Shown here piece by piece: positions 43,435 to 51,639 of a stretch of DNA of 64,000 bases (positions are counted from its first letter, which is position 1; each line of letters begins with the position of its first letter). This DNA is from CAVPEV01 sp963703555 (GTDB lineage Bacteria; Actinomycetota; Actinomycetes; Actinomycetales; Cellulomonadaceae), in assembly GCA_963703555.1 (NCBI GenBank), contig CAVPEV010000044.1, forward strand, positions 62,001 to 126,000. Direction: 5' to 3'. The translations under genes and the position numbers were made by a program. The notes beneath the pieces are model-generated. The model was not told the origin of the DNA. It saw only the letters and a list, made by a program, of their open reading frames with translations, and ran no database searches.

Positions 43435-44497
43435 TCATGCTGACGCACCCACCCGCCAGATCGAGAAGAGGCTGTGGTCGGTCCACTGGCCGTAGTCGTA
43501 GTGGCCGACCCGGGCCCCGCCGGCCTCGATGGTGAGCTGGCGGGCGGGGTCGTAGACGATCATGACGTGGCCGACGCGATTGGGGCCGAGGTAGCTGTCG
43601 GTGAAGATCAGGTCACCGGGCTGCTCCTGTCCGAGGGGCACCTCGAACCCGTTGCCCCGCCGCGACCCAGTTGCGTTGGGCAGCGGCGGTGCGCGGCAGG
43701 GTGATGCCGATCTGCGTGAAGGCGGCGCGGGTGAACGCCGAGCAGTCCCACGCGGAGGGTCCGTTGGCGCCGTAGACGTACGGCTCGCCGAGTTGGTCGG
43801 TGGCGAACGCCAAGACGGTCGCGATCTGCTGGTTCGGCAGCGCGGGCAGGGCGGGGTTCCCGACGCCCGCCGATACCGCAGTCGGACGGATCGCCGGCGA
43901 CCACTCCGCCGCCGTACGCGGCGGCGTAGAACAGGACGTCGTTGACGTACCAGTCGGCGTGGTTGTACGCGAACAGCGCCCGTCGCACTCCGTCGACGCC
44001 GGCGGTGACCCCGGAGGCGGTCAGGTAGTTCGCCGCGCTCATCACCGAGTCGGCGTCGTTGCGGATGTCGGCGCGCCCGTCGCCGGAGCCGTCGACGCCG
44101 TAGGCGGGCCCAGGTCGCGGGCATGAGCTGCATGAGCCCCTGCGCACCGGCCGAGCTCGTCGCGCTGGCGCGCCCGTGGGCGGTCTCCTCCATGCCGATG
44201 CCGGCCAGGAGGGTCCAGGGCAGGTGGTACCGGTCGGCAGCGGCGACGTAGAGCGCCTCGACATCGTCGGGGATGGACGCCGCAGGGTTGCGCAGACGAC
44301 GCCAGACGAGGAGTGCCAGGCGGGGGCAGCGCGAACCCGACGCCGCCCTCGCCGGTCGGGTCACCATCGGTGAGGACCACCGCAGAAGCTGAAGAGTCGT
44401 CGGACACCTTGCAGACCGCTTGCGCGGCACCGCCGGAGAAGGTGGACACGACCACCGCCGCGCCCATCAGCACCAGTGCGACGGGCAGGACGAGCAC
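43435..44497 (-). pseudogene. Lytic transglycosylase-NlpC/P60 conjugation enzyme with several frameshifts
   Basis: Pieces in at least three frames add up to one bifunctional peptidoglycan hydrolase. In order they are a signal/anchor (VALVLMGAAVVVSTFSGGAA), an SLT domain (HLPWTLLAGIGMEETAHGRA; GAQGLMQLMPATWA), then a shift to AYGVDGSGDGRADIRNDADS and VRRALFAYNHADWYVNDVL, a shift to LAFATDQLGEPYVYGANGPS and AWDCSAFTRAAF (NlpC/P60 catalytic Cys), and a shift to QPGDLIFTDSYLGPNRVGHV (catalytic His). Shifts lie near 44300, 44105, 43870 and 43660, mostly one extra G or C in a short run. Such enzymes open the wall for conjugation (VirB1-like). As read, the gene is dead. Confidence 0.75.
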
Positions 44498-44521
44498 AAC
44501 GACGGCCCACGACGACCGCCT

Positions 44522-46048
44522 TCACGCCGCACCGGCAATCGCTTCGTTGGTCCAGGTGAGCTGCTGCTCGACGGGGTGCAGGCGGGTCTCGACCTTGTAC
44601 GGGTGCTCCCCGACCATCCAAAGGGCCCGGCCCTTGCGTTGCATCGCCCACCCGGTGATCGCCGCGGTGGCCTGCGGGCCGAGGCCGAGCATCGCGTCCA
44701 GGTCGCGGGCGATCTCGGGCTTCTGGCCGTGCAGGATCTTGATGTCGGCCAGGTGCATGAGGTCCCGGGCGATGTTGGCGGCCTGGGAACCGACGTCGCC
44801 GACGGTGAGCATGTCCGACGGCTTGTGGGCGTTGGCCCACTGGATGTCACCGCCCTTGCCCGCCACGCCGCGGGACAGGCGGAAGTCCTCGTCGAGCGAC
44901 TTCACGGCGTCCACGCCCAGGCGCATGACCTTCCACACCTCGTCACGCACGACGATGCGCAGGTCCCCCGGTGGGGCGATCTCGCGCATCCCGCGGCCCC
45001 AGGAGTTCAGGGCGAGCAGGGCGATGCCGATCGCCTCGTCACCGAGCGGGCTGAGCCGCGACAGGGACAGGGACTGGATGGGGGCGGTCCAGTCGACCGC
45101 GATGTTGGTGTGGTCGTCGAACAGGCCGGCCAGGGCCCCGGAGACGAGTTGGCCCAGGGCGTCGCGCAGAAGGCGGCTCTCGTCGAGGAACTGCTGACGG
45201 GTGGCGAAGCGGCACTGCTCGACGAGGGTGTCGCTGGGCTCGTCGAGGTGGTGCCACAGCCTCGGGATTGTCGTCTCTGTGAGGGTTGATGCGGCGTGCG
45301 CGTAGCCCGTCAGGTCGCGCAACGCGGTCTTGACGATCACCTCCTCGGACGGGCCGAAGGGGACGCGCTGCTCGCCGATCCGCTGGCTGCCGACCAGGCC
45401 GCGAACGAGCGTCAGCCAGCGGGAGAAGACGATCGCGGCGCGCTGCTGCGCCTGCCGGGCGTCGAGCCGGTCCCAGCCGTCGCCGAGGGGTCCGAACGCC
45501 AGGGGGTTGACTCGGGCGGGCATGCCCGGACCCAGCGCGATGGGGTCGACGCCGAAGAACCGGCACAGCGGCTCGTACTCGTCCTTCGGGTCGCCGAGGA
45601 TGAGGATCCGGTACCCGAAGTCGGTCATGCGCAACGCGAAGGCCTTCGTCGTGGCGGACTTGCCGGTGCCGGGCTTGCCCATAGTGATGACGTTGGCGTT
45701 GGTGACGGGGATGTCGTCGCGCAGCACCCAGCCGATCGGGTCGGCGTAGAACGCGGTGCCGGACATCGTGTCGGCGCCCATCTGCGCGCCGGTCTGCGGC
45801 AGCCCAGGCCCGGCGACGAACGGCCAGAACGCCCCGGCCTGGTCGGAGGTCATCTGGTAGGACACGACCGGCGCCGACGCGGGCGCCCAGCCGCGGTCTC
45901 GTCGGCGCTGTCCGCGTGGGGGGACGTGCCGGAACAGCCGGTCGGGGGACGACGAAGCCGGTGGGGACGGCATCGTGGGCAGGTCGTGGCCGAAGTCGGC
46001 GAGCAGGCGGAACACGTCCCGGCCGGTGGTCCCCCCGCGCGGGCTCAT
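44522..46048 (-). CDS. VirB4/TraC-type conjugal transfer ATPase
   Basis: 508 residues from ATG 46048, overlapping the SCO6880-type gene by 4 bp. Walker A VITMGKPGTGKSATTKAFAL lies near residue 120, RILILGDPKDEYEPL just behind, Walker B-like DLRIVVRDEVWKVM near 370, and AMQRKGRALWMVGEHPYKVE near the C-terminus. It powers the type IV secretion channel. It corresponds to the C-terminal ATPase half of VirB4; the N-terminal part in this family is supplied by the SCO6880-type protein upstream. No lesion is seen. Confidence 0.85.
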   Translation of the reverse strand: MSPRGGTTGRDVFRLLADFGHDLPTMPSPPASSSPDRLFRHVPPRGQRRRDRGWAPASAPVVSYQMTSDQAGAFWPFVAGPGLPQTGAQMGADTMSGTAFYADPIGWVLRDDIPVTNANVITMGKPGTGKSATTKAFALRMTDFGYRILILGDPKDEYEPLCRFFGVDPIALGPGMPARVNPLAFGPLGDGWDRLDARQAQQRAAIVFSRWLTLVRGLVGSQRIGEQRVPFGPSEEVIVKTALRDLTGYAHAASTLTETTIPRLWHHLDEPSDTLVEQCRFATRQQFLDESRLLRDALGQLVSGALAGLFDDHTNIAVDWTAPIQSLSLSRLSPLGDEAIGIALLALNSWGRGMREIAPPGDLRIVVRDEVWKVMRLGVDAVKSLDEDFRLSRGVAGKGGDIQWANAHKPSDMLTVGDVGSQAANIARDLMHLADIKILHGQKPEIARDLDAMLGLGPQATAAITGWAMQRKGRALWMVGEHPYKVETRLHPVEQQLTWTNEAIAGAA

Positions 46049-47556
46049 GCGTCCCCCCGACGGGTCAGGCTCACCCCGAGGGGGGCGACGGAGGCGGCGA
46101 ACGCGACGTCGTGGCTGACGTCCAGGCGCAGCGGCGCGAACCCGGCCCGCCGGATCGAGGCGTCGAGGCGGCGCCCGTACTCGGTGACCCGGACCGTCTT
46201 GGGCACGGTCACCGTGCAGACCGCGTAGGGGCGGGTGACCGCGCTGCCGCGGGCCTGCTTGGCCTCCAGGGCTCGCACCTGCGCGGCGGCGTCGCGTACC
46301 TTCGTCGTCGAGCGCATCCGCGCCCGCTCGCGCAGGCCCTGCCCCATGTCCGCGGCCCCCTCCCGCGACGCGGTCTGCCGGGCGGCCTTTGCCTGGCCGA
46401 GGATCGGGAACGCGACCAGGAAGCTGCGCCGCTCCCCCGGCTCGGTCGGAGTCAACACCGGGGCGAGCGCGCCGAGCACGGCGCCCTTGACCGGGAGCTT
46501 GATCGTGGCGCTGATCGAGTTCCACGCATCGTGGCTGTAGTGCCGGGCGACGACGTCGGCACCGGACGGGCCGGCCATCGCCCACGGCACGTCTGCGGCG
46601 ACGTCCTCACCGTGCTCGGCGGCCAGGAGTGCATCGACGATTCCAGCCCGGTCGCCCGGGGCGAACCCGGTGCGGCAGGCCACTGCGAGCTCGGGGCTGG
46701 TCAGCCAGGTCACGCCGACCGCGCCGAGGCCACCTTTGAGCTGGGCCTCGACCTCCCCCATCAGCCCGTACAGGACCTGAGCGCGGCCCTCGACACCACG
46801 CCCGGCCTCCCGTGCCGCCTTGGCGATCCGGGCCTCGGGCACGACGATCGTCACGAACGCCTCGGTGCGCACCGACGCCTGCGTCAAGACCCGTTGCAGG
46901 TCGTCATTGATCGCCCGCACCTGCGCCGGCCCGTCCGGGCGACGGTGCCGGCGGATCCACTCGTCACGCTCGGCGCCGTCCTCCGGGACGGTGCGCACCA
47001 GGATCAGGACCTCGTCGATCAGCTCGGTGCGCTCGGCCTGGTCGATGAGGTCCCCGAGGCCCTTGGCCATGCGGGCCCGGTCCTCAACTCCGCGCATGCC
47101 GATGCCGGGGTGGATGATCGCGGCTGTCGCCGCCCACGTGCGGGCCACGTGGTTCTGGATCAGCGCGACCCGCGCGGCCGTCAGCCCGATCGGCGGACCT
47201 TCGCGGATCTCGATGCCGGACAGCGATCCCGGCAGATCGACGTCTCCGAGGTCGTCTGCCTGCCCGCGGGAGGCTCGACAACGGAACCGGGTCCAGCCGG
47301 CGAGCCCGCCGACCGCGAACGCCGTGCTGGCCACCAGCCAACCCAGGGCCGAACGGCCGCGCACCGGGACCACGGTCACCACCGCCACCGCGCCGGAGAT
47401 CAGCAGCAGCACGGCGGCCGACGCCCACGCCTGTCGGCTCAGGGCCCACAGCACGGGCAGGACGCAGAGGGCCAGCACGGTGGCCTGCCAGCCGGTGAGC
47501 CCGAACGGGAACCAGCCGATCCTTGCCCGGAAGTACTCGTTGTAGACCTGGCTCAT
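46045..47556 (-). CDS. SCO6880-type conjugal transfer membrane protein
   Basis: 503 residues from ATG 47556. Two or three hydrophobic helices (about residues 20-90: WQATVLALCVLPVLWALS; ASAAVLLLISGAVAVVTVVP; LGWLVASTAFAVGGLAGW) precede a large soluble region (IQNHVARTWAATAAIIHPGI; FVTIVVPEARIAKAAREAGR; HYSHDAWNSISATIKLPVKG). This matches the SCO6880 family, a fixed neighbour of VirB4- and VirD4-like genes in actinobacterial integrative elements, thought to be part of the transfer channel. Intact, and coupled to the ATPase gene by ATGA. Confidence 0.8.
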   Translation of the reverse strand: MSQVYNEYFRARIGWFPFGLTGWQATVLALCVLPVLWALSRQAWASAAVLLLISGAVAVVTVVPVRGRSALGWLVASTAFAVGGLAGWTRFRCRASRGQADDLGDVDLPGSLSGIEIREGPPIGLTAARVALIQNHVARTWAATAAIIHPGIGMRGVEDRARMAKGLGDLIDQAERTELIDEVLILVRTVPEDGAERDEWIRRHRRPDGPAQVRAINDDLQRVLTQASVRTEAFVTIVVPEARIAKAAREAGRGVEGRAQVLYGLMGEVEAQLKGGLGAVGVTWLTSPELAVACRTGFAPGDRAGIVDALLAAEHGEDVAADVPWAMAGPSGADVVARHYSHDAWNSISATIKLPVKGAVLGALAPVLTPTEPGERRSFLVAFPILGQAKAARQTASREGAADMGQGLRERARMRSTTKVRDAAAQVRALEAKQARGSAVTRPYAVCTVTVPKTVRVTEYGRRLDASIRRAGFAPLRLDVSHDVAFAASVAPLGVSLTRRGDA

Positions 47557-47571
47557 CGCGGTGGACCTCCC

Positions 47572-48455
47572 TCAGACGACGACCGCAGCGGCGGCGGCCT
47601 CGGGGGCAGCGGCTGCTCCGCCGCCCGCTCCCCCGGCGGTACCACCGGCGGCCCCGCCCGGGGAGCCGCCCACGGGAGGCTTCCCGGCGACGCTGGGGCT
47701 GGGACCGAGACCGGGGTCATCGTCGGGCCCGGCGCCGTTGATGTCCGGGGTGTCGTCGTCGCGCAACCGACCCCGCCGACCGGGCCGGGACCGGCTACCG
47801 GAGAAGTCGGGGATGTAGGTGTCGTGGCCAACGCCCATCTGGTTGGTCAGGTCCGCGCCGAGGGCGGCCCCCTGACTGCCGAGGCTCTGCGCCATCCCCC
47901 AGCCCTGCGCCAGCATCTGGCCTCCGGCACCGAGGGCGCCCAGGAGGCCGCCCGCGGAGCGCGTGAACCGGTCGTTGGTGGCCGCCTCCGTGGCGCCCTC
48001 GCCTCCGGACTGCCCGAAGGCGTCGCTGCTGGAGGCTGCATCCGAGGCGCTGGCGGCGTCCGCCCTCCCGTTCAGGAGGCCTTGCCAGCCGCCCTGGGCG
48101 GCCAGGCCGGCGCGCATGGCCGAGCCGGAACTCGTCCCGGGCTCGACGAACGCGAGCAGCTTGAACAGCGCCAGCGGCGCGAAGCTGCCGACGAAGATCA
48201 GCACCACACCCGGCACGGCGGTGCCGATCGCGGTCTGCAGGGAGTCGGTCATCGACAAGGCCACGCCGCTGGTCGCCTTCACGCCCAGCCCGAGCAGCAG
48301 CACCATCAGGACTGGCGTGAACGCGGCGGCCAGGAACCAGCGGAACGTCTTCCAGAACCAGGAGCGTCCGCCATCCCACACCAGCCCGGCGGCGGAGACC
48401 GGGTTGGTGGCGTCCAGCACCATGAGCGCGGCCGCGCGGGCGAGCATGACAAGCA
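47572..48455 (-). pseudogene. TrbL/VirB6-like membrane protein, 5' end removed by IS
   Basis: The frame ends at 47572, 15 bp before the SCO6880-type gene. It contains two or three hydrophobic helices (FLAAAFTPVLMVLLLGLGVK; TAVPGVVLIFVGSFAPLALF) and a long low-complexity tail rich in Gly, Ala, Pro and Asp. This is the C-terminal part of a polytopic channel protein of the transfer system. Upstream of about 48455 the sequence changes to that of an IS256-type element, and no start or N-terminal helices remain. The protein is therefore truncated. Confidence 0.7.
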
Positions 48456-48515
48456 AGTGCGCTACGGGAGGTTGTCGCGGGTTCCGTGGAATTTCGGTGG
48501 CGGTCCTGGTGATCG

Positions 48516-49757
48516 TCAGGCGGTGATCACGGGTTCATCATGACTGATGGCGCCGACATTCTGTGTGGCGATGTGGGCGTCGAGCGCGGTGCGCAGCGCG
48601 GGTAGGTGCAGGTGGCCGTTGAGGTGGCGGAACTGGTTGGACGCCTCGAGCATCCCGGCGGCGCACCAGCGCAGCGCCATGGTGGCGTTCTGCCAGTTCT
48701 TGACGTTGGCCGAGTGGGTGCGGGCGATCGAGATCATCGGCTCGATGGCGTTGGTCGAGCGCAACGTGCGGGCCAGAGATGTCCAGGCGCAGCACGGTCA
48801 GCGTCTCGGACAGGCCCTCGTGAAGGGATCCGGCCGCGCCGGGGTGGGTGCGCTCGGGCTCCTTGGCCAGCACCTCCAGCTGTGCCTGGGCCAGGATCGC
48901 GGAGGCGGCGTGGTAGGCCGCCCGCATCCGCTTGGTGAGCGTGGAGGCGAGGTGGTCAGGCAGCTTGTCGGCCACGTTCCTGATCTTGTGCGGTTGGCAT
49001 CTCTGGATCACCGGGTGGTCGACGACCCGCACGACCGCGGCGTGCAGGGCCTTGCCACCGTCGATGCCGACGAAGATCGGGCGGCTGGTGTCCAGGCCCC
49101 GTTCACGCAGCCCGGTCAGCAGGTCGCTGACCACGGTGGTGTTCTCCGTGGAGCCCTGCGCCAGGCCGAGCGGGTGCTTGGTCCCGTCGCGCCCGATCCC
49201 CAGCCCCACCACGCACAGGTGCTCACCGAAGTGCACCCCGTCGATCATCAACGCCACCAGGTCCAGCCCGGACAGGACCGCGGCGAGCAGCTCGCCCAGC
49301 GCGGTCTGGGTCGCCGCGACGAACCGGCGGCTGACCGCAGACCTGCTCGTCGAACGAGCCGAGGCCTCCACCTTGGTCCCGACCGGTTCCAGGCCCACCG
49401 GGTAGGCCCTGGTCCACAGGCCCGTCAGCATCCGTTCCATCGCCATCCGCCCAAGAACCTCGGTGCGCTAGAACACCTCGCAGGAGGCCACCGACAGCCC
49501 CCCGGACCCGTCGACCGTGCGCATCCGCGGCCGGGTCACCGCCACCCGCCGCCCACCCAGGGTGACCGAGCCCGCCCCGGCCCCGTGGCGCACCGCTACC
49601 CGCACCGGGTCGTGTGAGCCCCTGGGCCGGTCCCCACGGCCAACGCCAGCAGACCCTCCTGCACCTCGGCGGCCAGCTCGGCCATCACAACCGTGACGGA
49701 CACCGGCAACACCAGCGTCCTCACGGGCGCGACCTCCTTCTGGTAGTCCCTGCTCAC
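48516..49757 (-). pseudogene. IS256 family transposase, broken
   Basis: Homology starts at GTG 49757 (VSRDYQKEVAPVRTLVLPVS), shifts frame near 49610 to HDPVRVAVRHGAGAGSVTLG, meets an in-frame TAG after SVASCEVF near 49470 and continues with MERMLTGLWTRAYPVGLEPV. It then has the mutator-type DDE core (LVALMIDGVHFGEHLCVVGL; IFVGIDGGKALHAAVVRVVD; IQRCQPHKIRNVADKLP), shifts again near 48775 and ends LRSTNAIEPMISIARTHSAN in the third piece. Two frameshifts and one stop make it inactive. The element has cut the TrbL-like gene. Its inverted repeats cannot be fixed with certainty. Confidence 0.8.
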
Positions 49758-49782
49758 AACGGTCCCCTGCCCCTGGGTCGAC

Positions 49783-50609
49783 TTGACGGTCGCCCAACAA
49801 CTACCGCACGACAGCTGCCAGGCGGAGGACCGCCACCTCACCTTCCACCAGACCCGGAACAACCCCCTCGTTCGACAGGTCCTGACCGGGCAGGGCATGG
49901 ACGAGTCGCAATTCGCCCTGGATTTCGATGCCCAGGTGGAATCGACGCTGGTGCTGCTGCGGCTGAACGTGACGCAGATGGTCGTCGCCGAGCTGTTCGG
50001 GGTCTGGCAGGCGACGGTCTCACGAGTCGTCAGCAGGACGATGCCGGTGCTGCAACAGGTGCTGGGCATGAGCGAGCCGACGATGTCCGACGTGGCCGAC
50101 GGGCGGGTGTTGCTGATTGACGGGACGTTCGTACCGACTGGTAACAGGCCAGGCCAGGGGTGGGACGTGGAGAAGGCGAACTACTCGGGCACGCACCACC
50201 TGCAGTGCGTGAACATCCAGGTCGCCTGCGTGACGGACGGCACGTTGGCGACCGTGTCCGAACCGGTTGCCGGTGCGCGTCACGACGCCGCCGCGCTGCG
50301 GCTGTGCGGATGGGACGGCCAGCTGGAGGACACCACCTGGATCGCTGACACCGGTTACGTAGGCACGAACGCGATAACGCCCCGCAAGAAACCGCGTGGG
50401 GTGAAACGATCCGAGGCCGACACGATCTTCACCAAGTCCGTCTCCTCGGTACGCGCCGCGGTCGAGCACGCCATTCGTCACCTCAAGGAATGGAAAGTTC
50501 TCGCCACCGCCCTACCGGGGCCGACTACGAGAGCTGCCCGCCGTCATCGGCACCGTCGCACGACTCGAACTCTTCCGACTCGGATGGTAGGCGCCGTGAA
50601 TAACACCCT
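49783..50609 (+). pseudogene. IS5-type transposase copy 1, C-terminal frameshift
   Basis: A DDE transposase: LRLNVTQMVVAELFGVWQAT (helix-turn-helix), RVLLIDGTFVPTGNRPGQGW, SEPVAGARHDAAALRLCGWD, TTWIADTGYVGTNAITPRKK and RAAVEHAIRHLKEWKVLAT. After this point an extra base near 50508 changes the frame; copy 2 at 51290-51566 shows the expected end GYRGPLRELPAAIRTVARLE. The element end AACACCCT lies at about 50609 and is shared with copy 2 in inverted orientation. The true start is uncertain. The end of the element cuts the DUF3644 gene. Confidence 0.75.
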
Positions 50610-51083
50610 CAGACGGGTGGCGAGCGAGTGCTCGACCCCGAACTTGGCCACGAGTTCCTCCTCGTAGTTGAGCAGCAGGGCCTGCGCCTGCCCGCCGAGT
50701 AGAGCAGTGAGGGCGAGCTGGGCACGCTTCGCGTACCGGTGCTCGATCTTGTTGCGCAATCCGATGAAGAACTCGAGGTTCGCCCGGATGGGGTCCTGAT
50801 CGCTCGTCCAGCGCTCTCTGACCGACCTGGCGAACTCCCACTGCTTGGGCTCGCCATCGATCCGCTCCAGCAGCCGCCGCTTGCCTTCGGTCTTCCAGTA
50901 GCGAGTGTCAACCTTGTCCCGGGCGAACTCGGCGTGGAGCAGGTAGAGCCAGGCGACGTGCATGTGGACGATGAACGCCTCGAAGGATCGCGCCTCCGCA
51001 GGGTCGTTGTACAGCCGTACAGCGAGCAGGGCCTCGTCCTGGGAAGCCTCGACCATCTGCATGTACTTGCTGGGACGCGCCAC
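50610..51083 (-). pseudogene. DUF3644 protein, C-terminus cut by IS5 copy
   Basis: From GTG 51083 the frame reads MARPSKYMQMVEASQDEALL, ARSFEAFIVHMHVAWLYLLH, RSVRERW and IRANLEFFIGLRNKIEHRYA, the pattern of DUF3644 proteins, which often occur in defence islands and contain an HEPN-like R-x4-6-H site (RNKIEH). Native sequence runs to about HSLATRL and then the frame enters IS DNA and ends at 50544 with unrelated residues. About half of the usual length is missing. No active role can be assumed. Confidence 0.7.
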
Positions 51084-51289
51084 GGTGCACCACCTTGATT
51101 GGATACGCCCAGGCTAGAACCTCGCTCCGACCCGGACGGCGCGGGAGGTGTCGTCACTCCTGATCGGGAGGAGAGATGCCTGGCGTCGCTTGCTCGGCTG
51201 CGGAGGGCGTCGAATCACCGCTGCGAGAGGCCCTCGCGGGGGCGGCGTTTGCCGTCCGCTCTTGATTCGGGTCCAGTCGCGGGAGCACA

Positions 51290-51566
51290 GGGTGTTATTC
51301 ACGGCGCCTACCGTCCGAGTCTGAATAGTTCGAGTCGTGCGACGGTGCGGATGGCGGCGGGGAGCTCTCGTAGTGGGCCCCGGTAGCCGGTGGCGAGGAC
51401 TTTCCATTCCTTGAGGTGGCGGATGGCGTGCTCGACCGCGGCACGTATCGAGGAGACAGATTTGGTGAAGATCTTGTCGGCCTCGGGCCGTTTCACCCCA
51501 CGCGGTTTCTTGCGGGGCGTGATCGCATTCGTGCCCACCTATCCGGTGTCGGCGATCCAGGTGGTG
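51290..51566 (-). mobile_element. Remnant of IS5-type element, copy 2 (inverted to copy 1)
   Basis: Only the 3' part of the transposase remains (EDTTWIADTG, a stop in place of the next Tyr, then VGTNAITPRKKPRGVKRPEA to LELFRLGR). It is closely similar to 50325-50609 in inverse orientation, including the terminal AGGGTGTTATTCACGG. The 5' part is lost at about 51566. Between 51084 and 51289 I see no gene. Confidence 0.8.
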
Positions 51567-51639
51567 TCCTCCTCGGTTCGGTTGACGACCATGGGCGTGT
51601 TCCTCCCTCGTGCGTGGCGGGTGGATGTCGTGCGGGCTG

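Noticed and set aside
48456..49800. Defined terminal inverted repeats of the IS256-type element
   Set aside because: Weak similarity between the two sides exists, but not enough to fix the ends.
22377..51600. A complete, self-transmissible integrative conjugative element
   Set aside because: No relaxase, integrase or far attachment repeat is visible, and several transfer genes are broken. I can only call it a degraded conjugation module plus defence cargo.
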